The notes beneath the pieces are model-generated. The model was not told where the DNA came from. It saw only the letters and a list, made by a program, of their open reading frames with translations, and did not search any database. Below, one piece after another: positions 42,719 to 52,066 of a stretch of 64,000 nt of DNA (position 1 is its first letter; each line of letters starts with the position of its first letter). This stretch comes from Pseudo-nitzschia pungens (Eukaryota; Bacillariophyta; Bacillariophyceae; Bacillariales; Bacillariaceae). The stretch spans positions 3,782,001-3,846,000 of the forward strand of contig CM074764.1 in NCBI GenBank assembly GCA_037355855.1. The letters are read 5' to 3'. Position numbers and translations under genes: made by a program.

Positions 42719-43438
42719 GCATTAGGCTGTAACATTATTTACTAGCATCGGGCTGTAATATTATTTGCTAGCATCGTAATAGTGCCCACTGTATGTTGCT
42801 AGCACTACTACTAGGCTGTAATATTATTTTCTAGCATCAGAATAGTGCCCACTGTATGTTGCTAGCACTACTACTAGACTGTAATATTATTTGCTAGCAT
42901 CGTAATAGTGCCCACTGTTTGTTGCTAGCACTACTAGGCTGTAATATTATTTGCTAGCATCGTAATAGTGCCCACTGTATGTTGCTAGCACTACTAGGCT
43001 GTAATATTATTTGCTAGCATCGTAATAGTGCCCACTGTATGTTGCTAGCACTACTAGGCTGTAATATTATTTGCTAGCATCAGAATAGTGCCCACTGTAT
43101 TTTGCTAGCACTACTAGGCTGTAATATTATTTGCTAGCATCGTAATAGTGCCCACTGTATTTTGCTAGCACTACTAGGCTGTAATATTATTTGCTAGCAT
43201 CGTAATAGTGCCCACTGTATGTTGCTAGCACTACTAGGCTGTAATATTATTTGCTAGCATCGTAATAGTGCCCACTGTATGTTGCTAGCACTACTAGGCT
43301 GTAATATTATTTGCTAGCATCGTACTAGTGCCCACTGTATTTTGCTAGCACTACTAGGCTGTAATATTATTTGCTAGCATCGTACTAGTGCCCACTGTAT
43401 TTTGCTAGCACTACTAGGCTGTAATATTATTTGCTAGT
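42719..43438. repeat. 60-bp tandem repeat upstream of gene C (E3)
   Basis: About 12 units of a 60-bp sequence containing CTGTAATATTATTTGCTAGC and ATCGTAATAGTGCCCACTG. From 42900 the units align at exact 60-bp spacing with very few substitutions. E4 has about three units at 62570-62780. The 400 bp from here to gene C are unique and shared with E4. Confidence 0.95.
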
Positions 43439-43841
43439 AGTGACCATTGTTCCTTGCTTGCAGTAGGCTGTACTACAATACATTTTGACACGATGACAAC
43501 AGAAAGTGGTGGGAGTAACATTGATTTCTTTGCAAACCAATACGTTATTCCTATCATTATTATTACCCCCTAAACAAAACCTTGCCCATGACGCATGACC
43601 GACCCTTGACTGTTAGTAGTGCCTGTGGACAACGGTTTTTTTTCAGTTTCCAAAACATTCAGTTCAAATTAGTTTTGTTCCACGGTGAAAAAAAGGATCA
43701 CATCGTGTTTACATTTTAAACATTTTGAGATCAATTGTTACGATCAAGCAATTGCCTAATGAATTCATGCTTCGGAGCCTTTAAGATGAACAAACATAAT
43801 TTCAATTTTCATACAGGAGCATCAGTTCACTGTGAAACATC

Positions 43842-46199
43842 ATGGCAAGGCACAAAAGGAATAGAGATTCACCGTCTCGTCGGTCTGGAAATTCATCTCG
43901 GTCCACACGGCGACGAACAAATGCTCTGAGAAGATCACCCCGTTCACCCCCCGAACGAAACTATCGTGAGGATTCATCTAGCAGTGATGATGGTGATGAA
44001 GCAGTACCTGCTCGTGACAAATATGTACCTCCACCAGTATCGGAGAATGAGGAGGAACTTGAGCAAGATTCCACCAACACTGAACAACCCCAACAAGAGA
44101 ATGAGGAGGAACTTGAGCAAGATTCCACCGACACTGAAGAATCTTCTGGTGGAGAATCGGAAAGTGAGAATGAAGACAGTGAATCGGAAAGTGAGAATGA
44201 AGACAGTGAGGATGAAGACAACAACCGGGAATCGAAGCGTGACACCCATCCGCAAATGCCTGACTTCCCATGGGAAAATTGGGATAACGAAGGCGAGGCC
44301 GATGACCAAAATAAAACTAATCCTTCCGTCGGGGCTAAGGGAACCGACGATCCTGACAATGACCAAGACTATATCACTTTGCAGGATGTTCTTCGCCAAA
44401 CTACTAATTCTTCTCCGGATTTGAAGGAAAACGAAGAAGATGACCGAAACGAAAAGAAAGATAATGACGATCCTCCCGTCGGGGCCAAGGGCAACGATGA
44501 CCGAAAAACCAACAATTCTTTCGAGGCTCGTGGTGCCGACGATTCAAGCGAAGACGACGATTCGAACGATGACGAAGACAAGGACCGAAAGGAAAAGAAA
44601 GGTAATCCTCCCGTCGGGGCCAAGGGCAACGATGACCGAAAAACCAACAATTCTTTCGAGGCTCGTGGTGCCGACGATTCAAGCGAAGACGACGATTCGA
44701 ACGATGACGAAGACAAGGACCGAAAGGAAAAGAAAGGTAATCCTCCCGTCGGGGCCAAGGGCAACGATGACCGAAAAACCAACAATTCTTTCGAGGCTCG
44801 TGGTGCCGACGATTCAAGCGAAGACGACGATTCGAACGATGACGAAGACAAGGACCGAAAGGAAAAGAAAGGTAATCCTCCCGTCGGGGCCAAGGGCAAC
44901 GATGACCGAAAAACCAACAATTCTTTCGAGGCTCGTGGTGCCGACGATTCAAGCGAAGACGACGATTCGAACGATGACGAAGACAAGGATCGAAAGGAAA
45001 AGAAAGTTAATCCTCCCGTCGGGGCCAAGGGCAACGACGACCGCAAAACCAACAATTCTTTCGAGGCTCGTGGTGCCGACGATTTGAGCGAGGACGATGA
45101 TTCGAGCGAAGACGACGATGCCAAAGCCAACGACAGGGGTGGGGAAGACGACGAGCCTAAAGCGAACGAAGCCACAAACCAAAACAAAGCCATCGGGGCT
45201 GTGGAGGACGACGTTCCTAAAGCGAACGAAGCCACAAACCCAAAAAAAAACAAAAAAATTGACTATGACAATAACGAGGTACGGATTGAACGCAGGCTCG
45301 GCCGCAAACAAAGTACACAGCCAAAAAATGCCAAGAACATGAAAGACAAAGGCGTTAGAGGAAAACTAACAACGGTTGCAAAAAACGTAAAAGAACTTCA
45401 GTTTTGCAGCACCTATGGAGATATGACAAAACAAAAAGAAAGTCCCGGCTTTATTAACTTTTTGGGTTCCTACGACGACATCATTCCAAGAACAAGTGCT
45501 AAATCAAATTTTGAGTCCGATTGGGACTATCAGAGAAAGAAAGGACCAAAACTCACATTTCTTGTCGATCCCGCATTTGACCTATATAGAAAAAAAATTG
45601 GTGATCAATTAATCAGTGCTGGCAATTGGTTTAAGGAGAACAAGTGTGAAGAGACAGGACCATATCACACACAAACTGTGGAAGATTATTTCGATAGGAA
45701 CTTCGGTGATGCTGCGCCAGCAACAAATGGGAAATTCAAACGTGATGACATCAAGAGTGTGTCCCCCTCTGAAATAGAAAAGTGGACGGAGAAACAGATG
45801 GAAGATATCGTTCGGGAGGAAACTAAAGCTATGACAACAGAAGAAAAAGGGTTGTTCCGTCGCTCGGTGAATGCTGTGATGGGCGAGCAGCAACGCTACA
45901 AGAAGAAAGGGAATGGTGCGATCCGTGAAGGAAAGAAAAATTGTTTCGTAGTCGCCCACGAGAACGTCAACCAGAAAAGAAGGGGGGACGAGAAGAAGAA
46001 ATTAGCAAGCCTCAGTAATAGTGTTCAAAACAAGGAACAGGAGACTGAACAAGACAGAGTGAAAAAGAAGAAAAGGAAAAAAAAGGGGAAGAGGATACAG
46101 AACTCAACGTCCAACCTTCCACCTCATATGAAGAAGCATCCTCCACCAGGTCCACCGAAGCCAGAGAAAAAGCCTCCAGCAGGGGCACAACAGAAGTAG
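43842..46199 (+). CDS. Gene C (E3): acidic repeat protein with basic C-terminus
   Basis: 785 aa from the ATG at 43842. Residues 1-45 are Arg/Ser-rich, RS-like. Residues ~45-140 are Glu/Ser/Asp-rich with repeated NEEELEQDST and SESENED. Residues ~210-425 hold five copies of a 45-aa repeat (PPVGAKGNDDRKTNNSFEAR, then an acidic half). After a linker comes the only folded-looking part (residues ~510-680; LQFCSTYGDMTKQK, FINFLGSYDDIIP, FLVDPAFDLYRKK, IEKWTEKQMEDIVREE). The tail is Lys-rich, then Pro-rich. It is probably nuclear; the charge pattern resembles histone-chaperone-like or splicing-associated proteins, but no family is recognised. E4 has the same N-terminus with a different repeat layout. 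Confidence 0.7.
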   Translation: MARHKRNRDSPSRRSGNSSRSTRRRTNALRRSPRSPPERNYREDSSSSDDGDEAVPARDKYVPPPVSENEEELEQDSTNTEQPQQENEEELEQDSTDTEESSGGESESENEDSESESENEDSEDEDNNRESKRDTHPQMPDFPWENWDNEGEADDQNKTNPSVGAKGTDDPDNDQDYITLQDVLRQTTNSSPDLKENEEDDRNEKKDNDDPPVGAKGNDDRKTNNSFEARGADDSSEDDDSNDDEDKDRKEKKGNPPVGAKGNDDRKTNNSFEARGADDSSEDDDSNDDEDKDRKEKKGNPPVGAKGNDDRKTNNSFEARGADDSSEDDDSNDDEDKDRKEKKGNPPVGAKGNDDRKTNNSFEARGADDSSEDDDSNDDEDKDRKEKKVNPPVGAKGNDDRKTNNSFEARGADDLSEDDDSSEDDDAKANDRGGEDDEPKANEATNQNKAIGAVEDDVPKANEATNPKKNKKIDYDNNEVRIERRLGRKQSTQPKNAKNMKDKGVRGKLTTVAKNVKELQFCSTYGDMTKQKESPGFINFLGSYDDIIPRTSAKSNFESDWDYQRKKGPKLTFLVDPAFDLYRKKIGDQLISAGNWFKENKCEETGPYHTQTVEDYFDRNFGDAAPATNGKFKRDDIKSVSPSEIEKWTEKQMEDIVREETKAMTTEEKGLFRRSVNAVMGEQQRYKKKGNGAIREGKKNCFVVAHENVNQKRRGDEKKKLASLSNSVQNKEQETEQDRVKKKKRKKKGKRIQNSTSNLPPHMKKHPPPGPPKPEKKPPAGAQQK
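44471..45120 (+). repeat. 135-bp in-frame tandem repeat in gene C (E3)
   Basis: Units start at 44471, 44606, 44741, 44876 and 45011, each exactly 135 bp (45 codons). The first four are almost identical and the fifth is more diverged. Such identity points to recent expansion. Confidence 0.95.
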
Positions 46200-46319
46200 G
46201 AGTCTGCAAAATTTGGTACACCCAACAAGAAAAGGAAGACAACGGGCGTGTCATGGAATATTATAAAAGATAGTATAATGTGATTTGGTAATTTTATCTA
46301 ATAAATTGTGAATAATTCG

Positions 46320-46935
46320 TAATGTTTGAATACTTCTTTTTGAATACTTTAAATAATGGTGGGTATATGCATCAATTAGAATACTAAAAGGGTATAAAGT
46401 TGCTACCAATTATATTTCGGATGTAAGTTCTGATTTCTTAGAGAAATTCTGGGTACACAAAATTACAGCATTCGTGAAATTGTCCTAGATTATTTGTGTT
46501 CCGCACTGAATAATGGTGAGTATATGCATCAATTAGAATACTAAAAGGGTATAAAGTTGCTACCAATTATATTTCGGATGTAAGTTCTGATTTCTTAGAG
46601 AAATTCTGGGAACACAAAATTACAGCACAGAATGTGCAAATTTCCTGTGGATGGGTGAAATTGTCCTAGATTATTTGTGTTCCGCACTGAATAATGGTGA
46701 GTATATGCATCAATTAGAATACTAAAAGGGTATAAAGTTGCTACCAATTATATTTCGGATGTAAGTTCTGATTTCTTAGAGAAATTCTGGGAACACAAAA
46801 TTACAGCACAGAATGTGCAAATTTCCTGTGGATGGGTGAAATTGTCCTAGATTATTTGTGTTCCGCACGGAATAATGGTGAGTATATGCATCAATTAGAA
46901 TACTAAAAGGGTATAAAGTTGCTGCAACTTATATT
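46320..46935. repeat. ~180-bp tandem repeat downstream of gene C (E3)
   Basis: About 3.5 units. AATAATGGTGAGTATATGCA recurs near 46352, 46509, 46689 and 46871; the first unit lacks ~25 bp. It occupies the position of the 181-bp repeats of E1/E2 but has a different sequence, sharing mainly GAATACTTCTTTTTGAATAC at its start. The 530 bp from here to gene D show nothing else. Confidence 0.88.
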
Positions 46936-47464
46936 TTGGATGTGACACTTGCTTTGTAAAAAAAATCCTCGGTTGACCAAAATCCACCCCAAAATATGCT
47001 TTTTTCCGGAACGGGCATCATACTGACCAATGTTTTCTTGTCTTAGGGTGTTAAAAATGCATGGTAACACAAGTGGCTATGTAAGATAATGGTGATTGTT
47101 TGGTTGCTGGTATGTCCAAGAATATAAAATGGAATAAAGCAGGATGAAAAATCTGACAAAAAAAAATAGTAATCTAGCCCATTGGCGAAGACAAATGTAA
47201 TTCTTGTGAAGGATTCCATCCTGCCGCATCTGATCCTTGTGACCACAATGCTACCACAGAGACGATACGATCCTTTTATTTCAGCCGTGGATATTGTCAT
47301 TATATATTTGGTTCTATCACTGCCGGTACTACTGTAGGTATGCGTAGTAGTTGAACTTCTGCTACTGCTGGTATACTTATGTAGTAGTACTACTACTAGT
47401 AATTTCTACCTACTGTCCCGCAGGGAATAGTAGAGCCAAAAATACAATCAATAGTGAATACCGT

Positions 47465-49311
47465 ATGGGTACAGTAGAGAATGAACAGAGATGTGCACAG
47501 GTGGATAGAAAAAAATTATGGCGCGGGTGGGAATCCTCTAAAACATTTGGCCACGTCACCTACAATTTCCATAGTGAAGTGTATGCCATTACAAGTTGCG
47601 TGGATGGTGAAAGGAAAATGATTAACAGGTTTTTTGTTAGTAGTAGTGAAAAAACTGTGTTCACAATTTTATGGCTTCACATATTTTTTTTACTTCCGAC
47701 GCCCGAAACAATGCCTACCGTATATGATGAGTATCAGCAAATAGAAAAGAAATCAGATTGCAATGCACCAAGAAAGAATCGAAGTGGAAAAATTGTCTCC
47801 AATGCTAATACAGGTGCTGATACTACTGCTAGTATTACCCCTACGAAATCGAACCCAAAGACAAGTAGAAAACTACCACCCACCTCAGGTGGTGCTGATG
47901 AAAAAAATAAAAGAACCAAGAACAACCCGACCGCGGTTTTCGTTGGTACCACACCACCAACCAACAAACACCCCGCCGCCCCGGGTGTTGTTACACCAAG
48001 ACCGATTACGACCGGTACCAAAACAACACCAAGACCCACATACGAAGCATTGCTGCAACAGCTAAAAGAGAGCCAGCAGAAAGTAGCTTCTTTAGAGAGG
48101 GATGTGACAACACTGCAGAAGGATACAAAAAAAGAAGAACCCACGCTGGAGGCAACTACAACAGGGAAGAAGCCAAAGCCACAGATGGTACGAACCGTAA
48201 GTGAAGCAAAATTAGAGATAACTAAGGCGCAATCGGATACACTTAAGAAACATCAAAAAGACGCGGGTTTGGAAGCACAGTTGACACGGCACATAAGAAA
48301 TAGTTGGTTTCGTAGCATGAAGTTTATCGTGGATGAAAATAAGGTCAAAAAAATTTTGAAGAAAGCGATTGCGTCCCGAGCTGTCGTTCCACCCCATGGT
48401 ATTTCATTTGAAATTTTTTATGGTTTTAACAGAAGGTTGGTGTACAAGGGTCTTTCCACGCTGCGGCACAATGCTCAAACTTTGGCTAGAAAACATTTTC
48501 TCGGTACGTGCTTACTAAGTGAATAAATTGGTTGCTATTACTGCTTGGTTGAGATTGATGGTATATCCTCCCCTGCTACTCTGACACTTTCTACTGCTGT
48601 GTACACGTCGTACTAGAGGACACACTCGATCGCGAAGGCATTGTGCCAGATTCCTTTCCAGGTAAAGTGGAGATTGTGATGCGGGAGAGTACTAGTAGTA
48701 GTGAAACTAGTAGTAGAAAGAAGCTGGGACTGAACCCAGGGTACAGAAGGTATGACAACAACAGTGAAAATGATGATTTTTATTACTTTGTGACTCGGAT
48801 TCTATCAAGCATCTCTCCAATAGAGAGGGGCTACAGATGGAAAAAGACGACATGTTTGCTGAGTGAAATATTCACAGAAAGCGATGAAGCATTTGCATTG
48901 ATGATGATTCATAATGAGTATGATGTTTGGGTGAATCATGTTGAGCAAAAAAGGAACGGTGGTGGCAGGATTGTGAGAAGGAGGAAGAAAAAGAAATTTT
49001 GTGACCAATACAGTGGAGAGGAACAATCATGGTCGAAGGAAGGTATAGCACTGTTCAATAACTTGTGCAGGGAGATTGATGTGCTGAGGAAGAATCCGAG
49101 AACGGGTAGAGAGTGTGAGGAAAGATTGAGAGAGAGGCTCCGTCGCGAGAGTGAAAACGATGACAACAACAACAGTCCGTACGATGAGGACTGGGTGCAG
49201 GAGGAAGAAGTTACTGAATACATTAGTCCGGAGCTACAAGCTTTGCTAGATGTAAATGAAGATGAGGAGGACTTTACTGGCAGTAACGATATCGCGTTGG
49301 CCAGTCTTTAA
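47465..49311 (+). CDS. Gene D (E3): spliced accessory protein, ~577 aa
   Basis: The first exon frame is open from 47351. I chose the ATG at 47465; the ATG at 47711 (MPTVYDEY) is a strong alternative. A GT-AG intron at 48504-48616 joins exon 1 to exon 2 exactly in frame, and both exons otherwise end at nearby stops. The N-terminal part is Thr/Pro-rich. A coiled coil follows (EALLQQLKESQQKVASLERD), then a conserved-looking domain (QLTRHIRNSWFRSMKFIVDE). Exon 2 contains DEAFALMMIHNEYDVWVNHV and SWSKEGIALFNNLCREIDVL. This pattern is familiar to me from uncharacterised diatom transposon-associated proteins, where a FALLVLEN..W block precedes a W..EG..RFNEL block; that link is from memory and unverified. 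Likely a DNA- or transposase-binding helper. Confidence 0.62.
48504..48616 (+). other. Predicted 113-bp GT-AG intron in gene D
   Basis: Donor GTACGTG and acceptor TACTAG after a pyrimidine-containing stretch. The phase matches (1 nt of exon 1 plus 2 nt of exon 2 make one codon). Unspliced reading stops within 25 bp of the donor. Confidence 0.65.
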
Positions 49312-49319
49312 AAATCTTT

Positions 49320-49547
49320 TGAACCAAAATTTGTGTGATGTGCATGAGGACGAAGCCAATCGAAGCGAAGAGCAACGACGATGTCGAGGACGACGAAGGC
49401 GATCGGAGCGAAGAGCAACGATGACTTCGAGGACGACGAAGAAGACAATCAAAGTGAAGAGCAACGACGACTTCAGGGAGGACGACGGAGCCGAAGGCAA
49501 TCGGAGCGAAGAGCAACGACGATTTCAAGGACGACGACTTCTTTTAA
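49320..49547 (+). repeat. GAAGAGCAACGACG repeat tract (E3, right side)
   Basis: Same family and position as 5816-6135 and 32240-32545, directly after the gene D stop codon. Confidence 0.8.
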
Positions 49548-50149
49548 CGAACCAAAATTTGTGTGTGCGTGTGTGAGAAAATTGAACAGAGAATAAACAA
49601 TTATTAGAGTAATATCAATATTTATCAAAAGAAAGACTTATATTTTGCATCATAGTGTTTCAAAATTTTTTTTCATGGGGGTCGCGATTCCTGGGCTTCG
49701 GGTAATAATTGTGATTTTTGTGATGAATTTCTTGAGGGGTGTGATGGGAAATACTTTGGGTCGGGATGAGAAATCAATTTTTGGGAGTGAATTTCTGCAA
49801 CAGTCTCATAATATATAATGATGGTAGGGTCGGTAATAATGAGTCAGATTAAAAAAAATTGGGGGAAGGGGGGAATTATTTTGAGAAAACAAATAATTTT
49901 TTTGAAAATATTGATTAATTTGATTAAGTGACTGAAGAACAAATATTTGAGTCTTAAAAAAAATCGGGTCGAGTATGAATTTTTTTTTTTTTATTGTTTT
50001 TTCTCGTAATTGAGGTAGTAACTGGGTCGCGATTGGGGGTTGCGAATCGGGAGAGAGCTAGGAATCGAGCTACGTCAAAATGAGCCAGGAATAAATCGCG
50101 ACCCCCCTAAATAAATTCTTGGGAGGGGTCGCGAAACAGTTTTCGGACG
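49548..50149 (+). repeat. Right arm of E3 with terminal inverted repeat
   Basis: Matches the right arms of E1 and E2, with an extra ~100 bp of AT-rich sequence at ~49855-49965. Three TCGCGA motifs lie within the last 125 bp before the terminal inverted repeat. Confidence 0.75.
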
Positions 50150-50590
50150 AAAACTCATGCTCACAAGGTCCGTAACCTTACGCTAAGGTTAACAAGCCAT
50201 CTACTGGTACGTACTACAACATGAAGGCCAAACAAAATCCTTCCATATTTTTGGATTCTGGGCTCATCCCTGGATGAATCTAATTCTATTGCCATTACTA
50301 GTAGTAACCAAACCAAAATCTATGCCTATTTGATTCTAGACATGTCCCTCTAGATGAATCTAATACTACTGCCACTAATAGTATGGTAGTAGTACTAGCT
50401 GGTGATTAAAGTAGTGGCGGCCACTACCAGTAATCTTACCTCGTAATCCACTCATAAAAAATTGTACGATTTTGAACATAAAAATTACAGACTGATTCAT
50501 ACATACCATACTGTACATATTGTGTTTGGTACCAAAACTCAATTCTATGCTCACAAGGTTTTTACTATTAATATTAATATACGTATTTAA
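50150..50590. other. Spacer with a repeat copy that shows the unfilled E3 target
   Basis: 50455-50560 matches the flanks of E3 on both sides (34590-34671 and 50150-50180), including AAAAATTACAGACTGATTCA and GCTCACAAGG, but without an insertion. The rest holds loose duplicates around CTAGATGAATCTAAT (50265-50365) and no gene. Confidence 0.7.
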
Positions 50591-50911
50591 ATAACTTTAA
50601 TCACCAAAGGCGAAACTAAATTACTCAGTCTGTAACCAGACTTTAACGTCGCCTCCATCATAGAGTCAGGACCCCAAGTGGCAGAACGACAAATTTTCAA
50701 ACAAACCTTGAACATCAAGCAGGGAAAAGGACAAACAAGTCCCACAAAAAAGGGACTTGAGAGAAAGGGAGATGGGATGATATTGGGATTCAAACCAGCA
50801 GTATCAAAAGGGGTGGGGCAGGAGAAGAGGCAGGAACAGAAGACAAAACCAAGGTACAAAGTGTAATCAACCCTAAGGTCCAGTAAGCCAGGCTCTGAGG
50901 AGAGCAGCCTC

Positions 50912-52066
50912 TCATTGGTATGGCTGCACTGGTTGGACAGGTGCTGCATACTGCTTCCTGGCAAGGTGGATGGTTGCAAGCCACTGCCTCTTGGCAGTCA
51001 GGGTGTAACCTTGTAGGACTTGGAAAGGGGTTTGTAAAAGGGAGTGTGACTGGGGAAGTGCACCAGCTGCACCAATGGCCAATTCAGAGGAGATGGAAGC
51101 ATCAAGAGATTGGTGTTGTTCAGCATCAAGGGTACCCCCAGGACCATGGAGTCGTTCATTCCTATAGGTCCAAAGATCCCAGGAGGTAAGAAAGAACTGA
51201 TGGATGATAGCTGTTGCCCAACGTCTGGGGGAGCGCTTGCTTCCAATGTGGGAGTAGTAGTCAGCCTGGATTTGATACCAGCGAGGAGACCACCTACCAA
51301 GGAGCCAGTTGTGCCAACCAATAGTCCTCTGTGCCCTGACAGCAGAAGCAATTGCAAGGGAGTAGGATGATGGATAAATTCTCTGGCCCTTCCGAACTCT
51401 GGTGAGGAGATCCACAATGGCAACAACCAATGATGGATCAGTTTGTTCAACTTCAAGCCTCTTCTGCAGGGGTCCCGTGAAGGCAGACACACTGTGCCTG
51501 ACAGCCCCAGGATCCTTGCAGGAGAGCACATGAGAAACCTTCTCATTGTCTGCATCACACAATGGGCACCTGGAGTGATCCTGATACTGGTAGTGAAGTA
51601 GTTGGTTGCCCACACCAATACTGGTGCCAGAAGCAAACTTGACAAACCACCGTTGCATGCCAGGAGGTAGTCGCTTGAAGGCAGACAGATGGGCACACCA
51701 ATGGATGGAACTCAAAACAGGTTGTGGAATGGGGATATCATGGTGGGTCTGCCAATATTGAAGAAGAGGAGGACCCGAAATGGCAACATGCAAAGCATTC
51801 TGATCAAACCTTGAACACTTGCATCCATTGAGAGAAAATGCCGAAGGCTCAAACACAAGTCTGGGATAGTGATGGGCAGAAGCTCTATGGACAGAGAGAA
51901 AGGCCTTGGCCATGCTGTCAACCTGATGATTGCGAAGGGCCCACCAATCAAGAAAGATTCCAGCTTGATGTCCCTGAACCCACTGAAAGTGCACAGAGAT
52001 TGGCAGGGCAGAAATCATGTTTCTGATGACATAAACATAATCAAAAGACTTCTGGGAAATAACCAA
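50912..52066 (-). pseudogene. LINE RNase H end and C-terminal region
   Basis: Continues the RNase H in a shifted frame: HFQWVQGHQAG carries the expected histidine block. Further on is a CCHC finger, CPLCDADNEKVSHVLSC, typical of LINE C-termini, then a Trp/Tyr-rich tail. No ATG at the start, which confirms that it belongs to the upstream frame. The 320 bp after its stop are probable 3' untranslated region. Confidence 0.72.

Larger units (their letters stand above)
34672..50149 (+). mobile_element. E3: complete 15.5-kb gene-bearing E-family transposon
   Basis: The termini are CGTCCGAAAACTGTTTCGCG and its exact inverse. AA flanks both sides (34670-34671 and 50150-50151). An unfilled relative of the site at ~50530 (GGTACCAAAACTC) shows that the two A bases are a true 2-bp duplication. 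Gene order is A (+), B (-), C (+), D (+, one intron). Tandem repeats fill every intergenic space. The gene A product looks like a CACTA/Plavaka-type DDE transposase. All four reading frames are open, so this could be an active autonomous copy. Confidence 0.88.

Noticed and set aside
44369..45253. 294-aa minus-strand ORF, Ser/Leu-rich, over the gene C repeats
   Set aside because: Shadow of the acidic repeat on the other strand; 135-bp units keep any frame open.
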